DNA of 35,093 nucleotides from Verrucomicrobiota bacterium (GCA_023269545.1 JAHFTB010000028.1:1-35093), one strand, 5' to 3'; counted from the stretch's first letter, positions 7,812 through 15,666 are shown. Numbers and translations: made by a program. Notes: generated by a model not told the origin, from the letters alone.

Positions 7812-8740
7812 TAAGATTACCCTCTATAAGAAATTCTACTCCTGGTAAATCCATTACAGGGGATTCAATAAGTGGGTTGTCTTCTGCGGAAACTCCCCAA
7901 CCAAGGAGACAATGGGGTGACAGCTCTATTAATACTAATATGCATTTTTTAAGTAAGCAGCCCAAGTTGTCCTGGGACATTGCCGAAAAGCAAATGTGCA
8001 ATTTCCTCGAGAAAATGACCAGCGATACTCCGGAACAAGTAGCTCAAGCAATAGATAGTCTTTTTAAATGCAATTGGAAAATAGGGAATAGTCTTCCGAT
8101 GCACCTGGGCCAGGGGATAGCACTGGGTTTAGAGAAAAATGTACGGGGGGAATGTTTCCAAAAAGTGCAAGAATTCGATCGCCTCAGATGTATCCCTCCG
8201 GGAAGTCTGGATAAGCTCAGGTATTCAATAGTAGACTTTCGCGGGCTTGCAGAACAATATCTTAAGATATGTAATGATCTTCTTGAAAAAGAGGATCTGG
8301 CTCCAGGTGAGCTATTACATTTACTTCGCGACCCAATAGATGCTGGTATGCTTCCTAATTATTTAGAGTTGGAGAATAGATCTTTTCTTGCCATAGGCAC
8401 TTCCAACCAGTACTGGGCTCCAAAAGTGGCATGGGATTTAGTGGAAACATTAGTAGCAATTAAGGAAAAAGTTGAATCATGCCAAGAAAATGCCGCAGCG
8501 GGTACGCATGTAAAAAAAGACATCCCCTTGCTGCGCCAGGTATATCATGCTGCTGAACAGATGACTCGCATAGTCGTAGAAGCTATGGAAAATGGATGCT
8601 GTGAGTACGCTAACGCAAAAACAATGCTCGATGAAATGAAACAACATAACTTGCATCAGCTTGTGGATCCAACATTGAAGAAGCGGATTGAAGCAGCGTA
8701 TAAACAGTTTGAAAAAAACAAAAGAAATCTGTCTCTATGA
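7808..8740 (+). CDS. Hypothetical alpha-helical protein, partner of the preceding gene
   Basis: This 310-residue protein starts at the ATG at 7808, chosen because GGAGGG (7795-7800) lies 7 nt upstream and the start overlaps the previous stop as ATGA. The first 40 residues are Ser/Gly-rich and probably disordered. The rest is predicted mostly helical by eye (WDIAEKQMCNFLEKMTS, DAGMLPNYLELENRSFLAIG, MLDEMKQHNLHQLV). It has no recognised domain, signal or transmembrane segment. The base composition is AT-rich like its partner, suggesting shared ancestry of the pair or acquisition from elsewhere. A two-component system such as a factor with its dedicated chaperone is conceivable, but nothing in the sequence proves it. 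Confidence 0.65.
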   Translation: MIRLPSIRNSTPGKSITGDSISGLSSAETPQPRRQWGDSSINTNMHFLSKQPKLSWDIAEKQMCNFLEKMTSDTPEQVAQAIDSLFKCNWKIGNSLPMHLGQGIALGLEKNVRGECFQKVQEFDRLRCIPPGSLDKLRYSIVDFRGLAEQYLKICNDLLEKEDLAPGELLHLLRDPIDAGMLPNYLELENRSFLAIGTSNQYWAPKVAWDLVETLVAIKEKVESCQENAAAGTHVKKDIPLLRQVYHAAEQMTRIVVEAMENGCCEYANAKTMLDEMKQHNLHQLVDPTLKKRIEAAYKQFEKNKRNLSL

Positions 8741-8804
8741 AGTTTTTTCTCTACCTTTTTAGGTTTATGCTTCTTTTAAGGAGAGGTCCCTGCAAGATGG
8801 CAGC

Positions 8805-9860
8805 GTGTCCAAAGAAGTAGAATTAGAAATTAAAGATTTGGCGTATGGAGGTCAGGGGGTGGGACGGACGGAGGAAGGGAAGGTCTGTTTTGTAGCCGAT
8901 GTGATTCCAGGGGAAAAGGTAGTTGTCCGTATGATACGGGAAAAACGGGATTTTTCCGAAGCGGAGCTGGTGGAGGTACAGGAAGCTTCGCAAGATCGAG
9001 TAGTGCCTCCTTGCGAATATTTTGGACGCTGCGGGGGATGTGCCTATCAACATCTTGCTTATCCTGCTCAGCTTCTTGCCAAATGGAATCAAGTGGGGGT
9101 TGCGCTTCGGAGGATCGGAGGTTTTTCAGATTTCGAAGTCCAGCCCGTAGTGCCGGCTCCTCAGCCTTATTATTATCGCAATCGGATTACTGTCCACACA
9201 CGAGAAGGAATCACGGGATTTTATGACAGGAGTGGGCGGCGAGTCATGGATATTCGCCGTTGTCTCATTGCTTCTGAGCCGGTCAATCAAGCTTTGGCAG
9301 AGTATCGGGGACGGCGTCCCTTCGATGGAGTGCGTACCTTGTCTTCGGGCGAATCCACTGGATTTCGTCAAACCAATGATTCCGTAGCCATCCTTTTACT
9401 TGAAGAAGTAGCCAAGCAGGCGGGATGCGGAAAACTCTTGATAGATGCCTATTGTGGGTCCGGTTTTTTTGCGAAACGCCTGAGAGGCCAGTTTGAACAG
9501 GTGATCGGCCTGGAATGGAATGAGCGCGCAGTGGCTGCCGCAAAGACGGATCTGTTACCGAATGAAACTTATTTGCAGGGAGACGTATCCGAACTGTTGC
9601 CATCTGCCTTAGCCCAAGTGGGGGATGATGCTTCCGTACTCCTTGTGGATCCTCCTGCGCAAGGGCTTGCTCCACAAGTTGTTCGGTCGATATTGGAGCA
9701 GCCCTGCAAGCGAATTGTTTCGGTTTCGTGTAATATTGCGACTTTAGCGCGCGACTTAAAAAAGTTAGCTCCGCTTTATGAACTTACGACGGTGATCCCT
9801 TTAGATATGTTTCCGCAAACTGCGGAGATCGAAATAGTGGCCGTTTTAGAACAGCGATGA
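8805..9860 (+). CDS. TrmA/RlmD-family 5-methyluridine RNA methyltransferase
   Basis: 351 residues from a GTG at 8805. The N-terminal TRAM domain (LAYGGQGVGR, then VIPGEKVVVRMI) is followed by a 4Fe-4S ligand cluster CEYFGRCGGC (Cys70, 76, 79). The SAM-binding Rossmann part has LIDAYCGSGFFAKRL. The catalytic SCNIATLARDL loop holds the nucleophilic Cys, and MFPQTAEIEIVAVLE carries the general-base Glu. Enzymes of this class make m5U in rRNA or tRNA. It is shorter than typical RlmD (about 430), and the usual DPPRxGL motif reads DPPAQGL. The start is uncertain: AAGGAGAGG at 8778-8786 is 18 nt from GTG, while the closer ATG at 8797 is out of frame. Confidence 0.9.
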   Translation: MSKEVELEIKDLAYGGQGVGRTEEGKVCFVADVIPGEKVVVRMIREKRDFSEAELVEVQEASQDRVVPPCEYFGRCGGCAYQHLAYPAQLLAKWNQVGVALRRIGGFSDFEVQPVVPAPQPYYYRNRITVHTREGITGFYDRSGRRVMDIRRCLIASEPVNQALAEYRGRRPFDGVRTLSSGESTGFRQTNDSVAILLLEEVAKQAGCGKLLIDAYCGSGFFAKRLRGQFEQVIGLEWNERAVAAAKTDLLPNETYLQGDVSELLPSALAQVGDDASVLLVDPPAQGLAPQVVRSILEQPCKRIVSVSCNIATLARDLKKLAPLYELTTVIPLDMFPQTAEIEIVAVLEQR

Positions 9861-9907
9861 GATCATTCTCTGGTGCGTAGCTGAAAGCTCATGACCTCAA
9901 ACAGTAT

Positions 9908-9935
9908 TTGAATTCTGCGCGGAGTGGCATAGTCT
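9908..9935 (+). promoter_or_regulatory. Possible sigma70 promoter, near-leaderless
   Basis: TTGAAT (9908-9913), a 16-nt spacer and TAGTCT (9930-9935) lie just before the rhodanese-like ATG at 9943. Transcription would begin at or next to the start codon, giving a leaderless or nearly leaderless message. This agrees with the absence of any Shine-Dalgarno there. The match is moderate. Confidence 0.35.
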
Positions 9936-9942
9936 TGATTTT

Positions 9943-10506
9943 ATGATTGCTGAGGAACTCTCACCTGATCTCTCTATTGGAGAGCTCATAAGTCTCTATC
10001 CGGGAGCTCAAAGAGCACTTTTCCGCCTCTATCATATTGGCGGTTGTGCTAGCTGCGGGATCCAAGCGGAAGAAACTCTGGCCCAATTGTGTGCGCGGAA
10101 TGGAGGATTAAATCCTGCCGAAGTGGTGAGAAATCTGCTTCGGGCTCAGGCTGAAGAGGAGCGTATGACCATAGATCCCAGGGAACTTGCTCAAGTGCTA
10201 AAGAGTGAGACGGGGCAAAAGGAGGGAGGGGCGGTGCGCCTTTTGGATATTCGTACCCGAGAGGAATTCGAAGCTGTTCATATGGCTCACTCCATCCTTT
10301 TTACGCAGGAACTTATGACTGAAATCATGAACCAGTGGCCCCGAGAGGAATTGCTCGTGATTCTGGACCATCGCGGAGCCCGCAGTCCGGATGCCGCAGC
10401 CTATTTTTCAGGACACGGTTTTACGAATGTCAAAAGTCTTAAGGGGGGGATTGATGCTTGGGCAGAACAAGTGGATCCCAATCTTCCACGTTATACCGTT
10501 CAATGA
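9943..10506 (+). CDS. DUF1858-like plus rhodanese-like protein, cysteine-less active site
   Basis: 187 residues. Residues 8-67 resemble a DUF1858 domain (SIGELISLYPGAQRALFRLY, GGCASCG). From about residue 78 follows a rhodanese fold: VRLLDIRTREEFEAVHMAHS and a final LKGGIDAWAEQV. The sulfur-accepting cysteine of the active loop (normally CRSGxRS) is replaced by Asp142 in LDHRGARS, so classical sulfurtransferase activity is unlikely. The two N-terminal cysteines could bind a metal or carry sulfur instead. The stop overlaps the iscU start as ATGA and sufT follows, so a scaffolding or regulatory role in Fe-S assembly is inferred. Confidence 0.82.
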   Translation: MIAEELSPDLSIGELISLYPGAQRALFRLYHIGGCASCGIQAEETLAQLCARNGGLNPAEVVRNLLRAQAEEERMTIDPRELAQVLKSETGQKEGGAVRLLDIRTREEFEAVHMAHSILFTQELMTEIMNQWPREELLVILDHRGARSPDAAAYFSGHGFTNVKSLKGGIDAWAEQVDPNLPRYTVQ

Positions 10507-10991
10507 GCTTATCTCCTCTTACTCCCTCTGATCCCTTAGAGACAGCGCTCCGAAATCCCAAAAATGTGGGAGAACTTTCGGATGCGGATTCCATTGGTAC
10601 CGTGGGGAGCCCGGACTGTGGAGATATGCTTCGGATATGGATCAAATTTCGCGAGGAAAATGGACGCAAGGTCATTGACCGTGCCACGTTTCAAACCTTT
10701 GGATGCCAAACGGCTTTAGCGGTTGCGAGTATTGCCACGGACCTTATTGTGGGAAAAACCGCGCAGGAAGCACTTCAATTGAGTAGCGAAGAATTAGCCG
10801 CTCCGTTGGGTCCATTGCCTCCTATGAAAATTCATTGTGCGCAGCTCGTGGAATCCGCTTTACGCGACGCATTGTCTCCCACCGCGCCTCAGAATCCGCC
10901 TTCTGCTCAGTTGCCCTCTCTGATAGATAGTTTCCAAGCTCCGGAGGGCTTAAAAATAACTCTCAAACAAAACCGCCTCAATCATGAATGA
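10503..10991 (+). CDS. iscU: Fe-S cluster scaffold, IscU/NifU N-terminal type
   Basis: 162 residues from the ATG at 10503 that overlaps the upstream stop. The three cluster-ligand cysteines are all present: Cys39 in VGSPDCGDM, Cys68 in TFGCQTALA and Cys112 in KIHCAQLVESAL. The conserved Asp41 is also there. LPPMK (105-109) corresponds to the LPPVK motif recognised by the HscA chaperone in ISC systems. IscU builds 2Fe-2S and 4Fe-4S clusters from sulfur supplied by a cysteine desulfurase and hands them to carriers. Residues beyond 120 form a short, poorly conserved tail. No desulfurase (iscS/sufS) or hscA lies in the window. The gene overlaps sufT by 8 nt. Confidence 0.92.
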   Translation: MSLSPLTPSDPLETALRNPKNVGELSDADSIGTVGSPDCGDMLRIWIKFREENGRKVIDRATFQTFGCQTALAVASIATDLIVGKTAQEALQLSSEELAAPLGPLPPMKIHCAQLVESALRDALSPTAPQNPPSAQLPSLIDSFQAPEGLKITLKQNRLNHE

Positions 10992-11529
10992 TTCTCGGGA
11001 AATTCAGCTTTTGCGTGACTGCGATGCAATTCAAATCCCCAGTGGAAATCCACTGATTTTGCCTCAAGGCACGTCTGTCATTATTACTCAAATGCTAGGA
11101 GGCACATTTACCGTGGCTACAAACGCGGGCCTGGCTCGTATCGACGAGAAGGATGCGGATGCGCTCGGTTTGGAAAAGGGCGCTCAATCGGCGGCGGCAC
11201 CCATTGCAGCGGAGGGGCCCTCAGAAGAAGCCGTATGGAATCAGCTCAAAACTGTTTTTGATCCGGAAATTCCCGTGAATGTAGTCGACTTGGGGCTCAT
11301 CTATGATTGCCAAGTCCTTTCGAAGGAAGGAGAGGGGATCCAAGTGCGAGTCAAAATGACGCTTACTGCTCCGGGTTGTGGTATGGGGCCTACTATCGCA
11401 GCGGATGCTCGTGCCAAAATTCTCGCCATCCGGGGAGTGGAATCCGCGGAAGTGGAATTGGTCTGGGATCCTCCTTGGAACCAAGGAATGATCAGTGAAG
11501 CCGGCCGAATGAAGCTGGGTTTAGTATAG
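10984..11529 (+). CDS. sufT: Fe-S assembly protein SufT (MIP18/DUF59 family, extended)
   Basis: 181 residues. The C-terminal half is a MIP18/DUF59 domain: VFDPEIPVNVVDLGLIYD, TLTAPGCGMGP with the conserved Cys, and VESAEVELVWDPPWNQGM. About 75 residues precede it (IQIPSGNPLILPQGTSVIIT), the arrangement of the SufT family rather than of short DUF59 proteins. SufT-type proteins help mature Fe-S enzymes, probably in cluster transfer. It is the third gene of the rhodanese-like/iscU/sufT operon and starts inside the end of iscU. No terminator is obvious downstream. Confidence 0.92.
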   Translation: MNDSREIQLLRDCDAIQIPSGNPLILPQGTSVIITQMLGGTFTVATNAGLARIDEKDADALGLEKGAQSAAAPIAAEGPSEEAVWNQLKTVFDPEIPVNVVDLGLIYDCQVLSKEGEGIQVRVKMTLTAPGCGMGPTIAADARAKILAIRGVESAEVELVWDPPWNQGMISEAGRMKLGLV

Positions 11530-11841
11530 CCCAGTACTCGAGACTGTGGCTAAAATAGGAGTTGGCAGAGCGAGGGGGGACTCTCGCCCAGAGAACATCT
11601 GCGGGTTGCCGTTTTTTCGAACCAAGCGGTGTTGCCGAAACGCCGGTTAAGACCATACTGTGGATCAAGAAAAAAGGGGAAAGTGCTCCATTTTTGATAT
11701 CGTATCATAACAACTTGCACAATAGTGGGTTTTGAATGATATTCCTGCCCGCTTAATTTCAATGCCGGTCCCGCTTGCCATCACTTTTTCAGATGGTGAT
11801 CTATCCGATCCGGCACTTCCCAATTATTTCAATCCCTAATT
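11530..11841. other. 312-nt intergenic region without a supported gene
   Basis: Small hairpins are present (GCGAG with CTCGC near 11570-11590; ATCAC with GTGAT near 11781-11802). No open frame looks protein-like and no known RNA is recognisable. It may hold the promoter of the winged-helix regulator that follows. Confidence 0.5.
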
Positions 11842-12138
11842 ATGCAGAGTATTACTCGTATTGATAAAACGATTCACGAAAAAGCTCGCCTGGCAATCGT
11901 GGTTACCTTGGCGACACGAAAAGAGCGTACTTTTCAGGACTTAAAAGGAGAACTTGGCATGAGTGATGGAAATCTTCTTACCCATTTACGTGCCTTGCAC
12001 GATGCCGGATATGTGGAGAATAGAAAAATTTTACAGGAACGGACTCAAACCTGCTACTCTTTGACGGCAAAGGGGCAAACCGCTTTCCAGGATTATCTGA
12101 CTATCCTCGAAAATGTGGTGAAACTGAAGAAAAATTGA
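11842..12138 (+). CDS. Small winged-helix transcriptional regulator
   Basis: 98 residues, almost entirely one winged helix-turn-helix domain. FQDLKGELGMSDGNLLTHLRALHDAGYVE is the helix-turn-helix with its recognition helix, and QERTQTCYSLTAKGQTAF is the wing followed by the usual small C-terminal helix. It resembles the ArsR/MarR-like winged-helix DNA-binding family of short single-domain regulators. There is no sensor domain or metal-binding cysteine set, so the signal is unknown. The metallophosphoesterase begins about 40 nt downstream and may be part of the same unit. Confidence 0.85.
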   Translation: MQSITRIDKTIHEKARLAIVVTLATRKERTFQDLKGELGMSDGNLLTHLRALHDAGYVENRKILQERTQTCYSLTAKGQTAFQDYLTILENVVKLKKN

Positions 12139-12180
12139 TCTCAGGTGGGGAATCAGGAAGGATATGAAACTTCCATTTGC

Positions 12181-13086
12181 ATGGATTCTGAAAATTCACC
12201 ACCTGAAAAACACTATGGCAGAAGGACCTTTCTCAAAGGACTCCTGGTCGGAGCGGGTGGATTTTTTCTGACTTCCTCGCTCGTATACCCCTTTGCGGAA
12301 GCTCAGCTTTGTAGGGTTACCCGCTACCAGTTGAATCTGAAAAATCTTCCCCCTGAATTTGCAGGGACACGTCTGGTATTCTTATCCGACCTTCATTTAG
12401 GGCCGACTGTTTCCTTAGACTATCTTCAAAGGGTAGTAAAAATCGCCCGGAGTTTGCGTCCTCATTGCATGGTTTTGGGGGGAGATTACATATTTAAAAG
12501 TGCTTCTTATATCTGGGCAGTGGCAAATCTGTTTAAAGAAATTAAAACTCCCCTGGGAGTATATGGGGTGATGGGAAACCACGATTACGCCAATGACATC
12601 ATTTCTGTTCGGACTGCCCTCCGCCAAGCGCGAGTTCAGGATTTAACGAACACGGGAGTCTGGTTGAGTAAAGGGGGACGTCGTATTCGTCTTTGTGGTG
12701 TGGATGATTTTATGTTGGGTGATCCGGATGCCGAGGCGGCTTTGGCGGATGCCACCGATGCGGATACCGTGTTCATGCTTTCCCACAATCCGGATTTTTT
12801 GGAAACACTGGATGACGCTCGGGTGACGCTTGCTCTCTGTGGTCATACGCATGGAGGGCAAATTCGCATTCCAGGGTGGGGCGCCCCTGTCATTCCCTCT
12901 CTATATGGACAAAAGTATGCATACGGATTGGTGAAAGCCCCTAAAACTCAAGTGCTAGTGACTTCCGGAGTAGGGACAATCATTGTGCCGGCGCGGTTTT
13001 GTTGTCCTCCGGAAGTCGTGGCGGTGGACCTCTATCCTTTGCAGGAAGGTCTCCCTTTCACGGGTAGCAATGACATTTTTAAATGA
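12181..13086 (+). CDS. Metallophosphoesterase with Tat-like signal (YkuE/LpxG type)
   Basis: About 301 residues from the ATG at 12181; a GTG at 12145 would add 12. The N-terminus has a twin-arginine motif (YGRRTFLKG) before a hydrophobic stretch, so it is membrane-anchored or exported. The calcineurin-like motifs are complete: FLSDLHLG, GGDYI, MGNHDY, LSHNPDF and CGHTHGGQI, binding two metals. YkuE-like enzymes hydrolyse phosphoesters. The chlamydial relative LpxG cleaves UDP-2,3-diacylglucosamine in lipid A synthesis, which is a reasonable alternative in this lipopolysaccharide-making PVC organism. The start is uncertain because AGGAAGG (12155-12161) is too far from one ATG and too near an out-of-frame one. 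Confidence 0.85.
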   Translation: MDSENSPPEKHYGRRTFLKGLLVGAGGFFLTSSLVYPFAEAQLCRVTRYQLNLKNLPPEFAGTRLVFLSDLHLGPTVSLDYLQRVVKIARSLRPHCMVLGGDYIFKSASYIWAVANLFKEIKTPLGVYGVMGNHDYANDIISVRTALRQARVQDLTNTGVWLSKGGRRIRLCGVDDFMLGDPDAEAALADATDADTVFMLSHNPDFLETLDDARVTLALCGHTHGGQIRIPGWGAPVIPSLYGQKYAYGLVKAPKTQVLVTSGVGTIIVPARFCCPPEVVAVDLYPLQEGLPFTGSNDIFK

Positions 13087-13150
13087 GTGAGGAGAAGGTT
13101 GGCGATTTCAGTTGATCTTAAGGGGAATGATGTGAAAGGTTAAAAACAAT

Positions 13151-13306
13151 ATGAGTCAGCATCCCAGCCTGAAAGGTAAAGGCTCCATTGAAGCGAAGCG
13201 CAGTGTTTTGAAGCGGTTTGAACGTGTGGATCTTTTAAAAAAGCGTAACCAGTTCAAACCCAATCAAAAAGTTATCGGATTACCAAAAACCAAACCGGAC
13301 GTTTAA
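13151..13306 (+). CDS. Small basic protein, Chlamydiae/Verrucomicrobia family
   Basis: A 51-residue, strongly basic protein that runs MSQHPSLKGKGSIEAKRSVL and ends GLPKTKPDV. It matches what I recall of the small basic protein family restricted to Chlamydiae and Verrucomicrobia (TIGR04137). The function is unknown; its size and charge suggest nucleic-acid or ribosome binding. It is a useful taxonomic marker for the window. The gene stands alone between the metallophosphoesterase and the pseudouridine synthase, with AAAGG about 12 nt before the ATG. Confidence 0.85.
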   Translation: MSQHPSLKGKGSIEAKRSVLKRFERVDLLKKRNQFKPNQKVIGLPKTKPDV

Positions 13307-13415
13307 GCGTGGTGATACCGTGTGCTCAGTCCCTATTTTGTCACTAGATGCGGATGAAGATCGGAACGTATTTTCCGGAAGGTAAACCGTTTGTGCCATT
13401 TTTCTGCGCCCTCAT

Positions 13416-14138
13416 ATGCGAATCAATCGATACCTAGCGTCCGCTGGTTTTGGTTCGCGACGTAAGTGTGAGGAACTGGTTCGCGAAAAAAAAGTTCGTT
13501 TAAATGGAGGCGTGGTGACCGCACTCTCGACGGTCATCCAAGAAGGAGATCAAGTCGATGTGGGGGGGCAGGTAGCCAAACTGGCCTCTCCACAGTATTA
13601 TCTCCTCTATAAGCCTCGTGGAGTGGTGTGCACACTTTCTGACGAACAAGGTCGCACTTCCATTTGCGATTTATTACCCTTCCATGCTGGCAGGCTTTTC
13701 CATGTAGGGAGACTCGATATGGAGAGTGAGGGGCTCATTTTGCTCACTAATGACGGTGACTTCGCTCAAAAATTAGCACATCCGACACAAGGAATAGAAA
13801 AAGAGTACGAAGTAGTAGTGGATCAGCCGTTTGATTCCACCTTACTTCCGAAGCTCTGCCAAGGTTTTATGATTGTGGGGGGTCGTGCCAAAGCGGAACG
13901 TGCCTTTATGCTCGGGGCTAATAAAATAAAGGTGGTTCTCCGCCAGGGCATTAAACGTCAAATTCGGCTGATGTTTGCTAAACTGGGTTATAAGGTAAAG
14001 CGGTTGGTACGAACACGCATCGGAGGATTTACCGTAAATAAGCTAAGACCAGGGCAGTGGCGCCAGTTGCGAGCAAAGGATCTGAGTTCCTGGGCAGAGC
14101 CCACGGCAAAAAGGCCGCGACTGAATCCTATGAACTGA
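13416..14138 (+). CDS. RNA pseudouridine synthase, RsuA/RluB family
   Basis: 240 residues. The N-terminal S4 RNA-binding domain (MRINRYLASAGFGSRRKCEE, then VRLNGGVV) is followed by the catalytic domain. GRLDMESEGLILLTNDG contains the catalytic Asp of the RsuA/RluB/E/F group, and KEYEVVVD and RQIRLMFAKLGYKVKRLVR are the other family motifs. These enzymes isomerise a specific uridine in rRNA, RluB in the large and RsuA in the small subunit. With the standard S4 domain it is most like RluB, but the target cannot be settled from sequence. No upstream Shine-Dalgarno is evident. Confidence 0.93.
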   Translation: MRINRYLASAGFGSRRKCEELVREKKVRLNGGVVTALSTVIQEGDQVDVGGQVAKLASPQYYLLYKPRGVVCTLSDEQGRTSICDLLPFHAGRLFHVGRLDMESEGLILLTNDGDFAQKLAHPTQGIEKEYEVVVDQPFDSTLLPKLCQGFMIVGGRAKAERAFMLGANKIKVVLRQGIKRQIRLMFAKLGYKVKRLVRTRIGGFTVNKLRPGQWRQLRAKDLSSWAEPTAKRPRLNPMN

Positions 14139-14175
14139 TTAAATATCCCAGTTCTTGAGAAATCCCGCCACCCCC

Positions 14176-14511
14176 ATGATGATGACTTACCTGTATCTCG
14201 GTATTGCTATTATTGCGGAGGTTATTGCTACGACGGCGCTCAAGGCGTCTGATGGCTTCTCGCATCTTGGGCCAAGCATCGCGACGGTCCTCGGTTATAC
14301 AGTTGCTTTCTTCCTCCTTTCTCTGACCATGAGAGTCATCCCTATTGGGATTGTCTATGCCATCTGGTCTGGGGTCGGTATTATTTTGATCTCGTGCGTG
14401 AGCTGGATTTGCTTCAAGCAGTCACTCGATGGGCCTGCAATAGTGGGACTTGGCTTGATCATAGCGGGTGTGATTGTAGTGAATGTGTTCTCGAAATCAC
14501 TCAACCATTGA
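14176..14511 (+). CDS. SMR-family small multidrug efflux transporter (EmrE/Qac-like)
   Basis: About 111 residues from the ATG at 14176; two further ATG codons follow directly (14179, 14182), and the family start is probably one of these three. There are four transmembrane helices. The first, YLYLGIAIIAEVIATTALK, carries the essential membrane-embedded Glu. IGIVYAIWSGVGI in helix 3 has the conserved Trp, and the protein ends with VVNVFSKS. SMR proteins work as dual-topology dimers exchanging protons for cationic drugs or guanidinium-like compounds. A single gene suggests homodimers. It stands alone between the pseudouridine synthase and the tRNA. Confidence 0.93.
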   Translation: MMMTYLYLGIAIIAEVIATTALKASDGFSHLGPSIATVLGYTVAFFLLSLTMRVIPIGIVYAIWSGVGIILISCVSWICFKQSLDGPAIVGLGLIIAGVIVVNVFSKSLNH

Positions 14512-14742
14512 TCATCGTCCATGATGCTGAGTGATGCGCGGTGGTCGTGAGGGGGGCAGTCGGGAAAATAGCTGGGGGAATATCCTGATTTCGCTATATC
14601 CAAGAGTATGGATGAATTCGCTTGCTGCAAATCGGTTTGCCACAGATAGTCGGTGGGGTTCTTAGTGGATGGCTCGTAGTTTATAGTTTGGTAGAAAGCC
14701 ACCATCAACTTTTACGAACTGCCGGTTAGGAACTATATTTCA

Positions 14743-14816
14743 CGGGCCGTGGCTCAGCTTGGTAGAGCGCTGCGTTCGGGACGCAGAGGCCGCGGGTTCG
14801 AATCCCGCCGGCCCGA
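14743..14816 (+). tRNA. tRNA-Pro (anticodon CGG)
   Basis: A complete cloverleaf. The acceptor CGGGCCG pairs with CGGCCCG, and the D stem is GCTC/GAGC. The anticodon stem CTGCG/CGCAG closes loop TTCGGGA, with anticodon CGG at 14777-14779. The T arm is GCGGG-TTCGAAT-CCCGC, with discriminator A at 14816. The 3' CCA is not encoded (TTA follows). It reads the proline codon CCG. Confidence 0.97.
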
Positions 14817-14940
14817 TTATTACAAGGAGCCCTGGGATCTACATATCACCCACATGTGATGATTCCACATTTTCTGATCATACTGGAAACAATTTTGACA
14901 AGGTGACCCTCGGGTGTGGCGTCACTACGAATAACGACGA

Positions 14941-15666
14941 ATGAGAACAAGACCTCCTGATTCTTTACGGGAAATTCAATTTCAACTTGGCATTGCTCCT
15001 CATGCCGCTGGTTCGGTGCTCGTCTCTTTCGGAAATACCCAGGTGATCTGTGCCGCCACGATCGAAGAGGGAGTGCCCCGTTGGATGAAAGAACAGGGGG
15101 TTTCCGGCGGCTGGATTACGGCTGAATACTCGATGCTGCCCTATTCGACACATTCCCGAAAACCCAGGGAATCAAGCCGTGGAAAGCCAGATGGGAGAGG
15201 GGTGGAAATTCAAAGATTGATCGGTCGTGCATTGAGGGCTGCCGTCAACCTGGAAGCCCTGGGCTCACGGACACTCTGGATGGATTGTGATGTGTTACAA
15301 GCTGATGGAGGTACTCGCACCGCTGCAATTACCGGCGCTTGCGTAGCTGCTTCTTTGGCTGCTCAAAAACTTCTTCGGGAAGGAAAATTATCGGCATCCC
15401 CTATGGTACATAAAGTGGCCGCCGTAAGCCTGGGTATTGTAGAAGGTCGGATCCTTCTCGATCTGAATTACGAGGAAGATAAGGATGCCGCCGTAGATCT
15501 GAATCTCGTGATGACGGAATCACTGGATCTTGTGGAGCTTCAAGTATCCGGTGAAGAAGCCGTTTTTAGTCGGCAGCAATTGGATGCTCTTTTGGACATC
15601 GGCGGTCGTGGGATCCAACAGATTTTGGAATTTCAGGCTGCGGCTCTCCGCACAGCGCAGAAATAA
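14941..15666 (+). CDS. rph: Ribonuclease PH
   Basis: 241 residues, full length. WITAEYSMLPYST, GRGVEIQRLIGRALRAAV and DCDVLQADGGTRTAAITGA are the diagnostic RNase PH signatures, including the phosphate-binding Arg and the catalytic Asp residues. The enzyme is a hexameric 3'-to-5' exoribonuclease that uses phosphate to trim tRNA 3' ends and degrade structured RNA. It starts 124 nt after a tRNA gene, which fits its function, though the two need not be co-transcribed. The N-terminus is slightly divergent: the usual MRPDGR reads MRTRPP. Confidence 0.96.
   Translation: MRTRPPDSLREIQFQLGIAPHAAGSVLVSFGNTQVICAATIEEGVPRWMKEQGVSGGWITAEYSMLPYSTHSRKPRESSRGKPDGRGVEIQRLIGRALRAAVNLEALGSRTLWMDCDVLQADGGTRTAAITGACVAASLAAQKLLREGKLSASPMVHKVAAVSLGIVEGRILLDLNYEEDKDAAVDLNLVMTESLDLVELQVSGEEAVFSRQQLDALLDIGGRGIQQILEFQAAALRTAQK

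Noticed and set aside
11565-11650. tRNA-like fragment (GTTGGCAGAGCGAG, later TTTTTTCGAACC)
   Set aside because: It does not fold into a cloverleaf with acceptor, anticodon and T arms.
12164-12274. Short ORF starting just after AGGAAGG
   Set aside because: It is out of frame with the metallophosphoesterase and encodes nothing protein-like; kept only as the reason the true start is uncertain.
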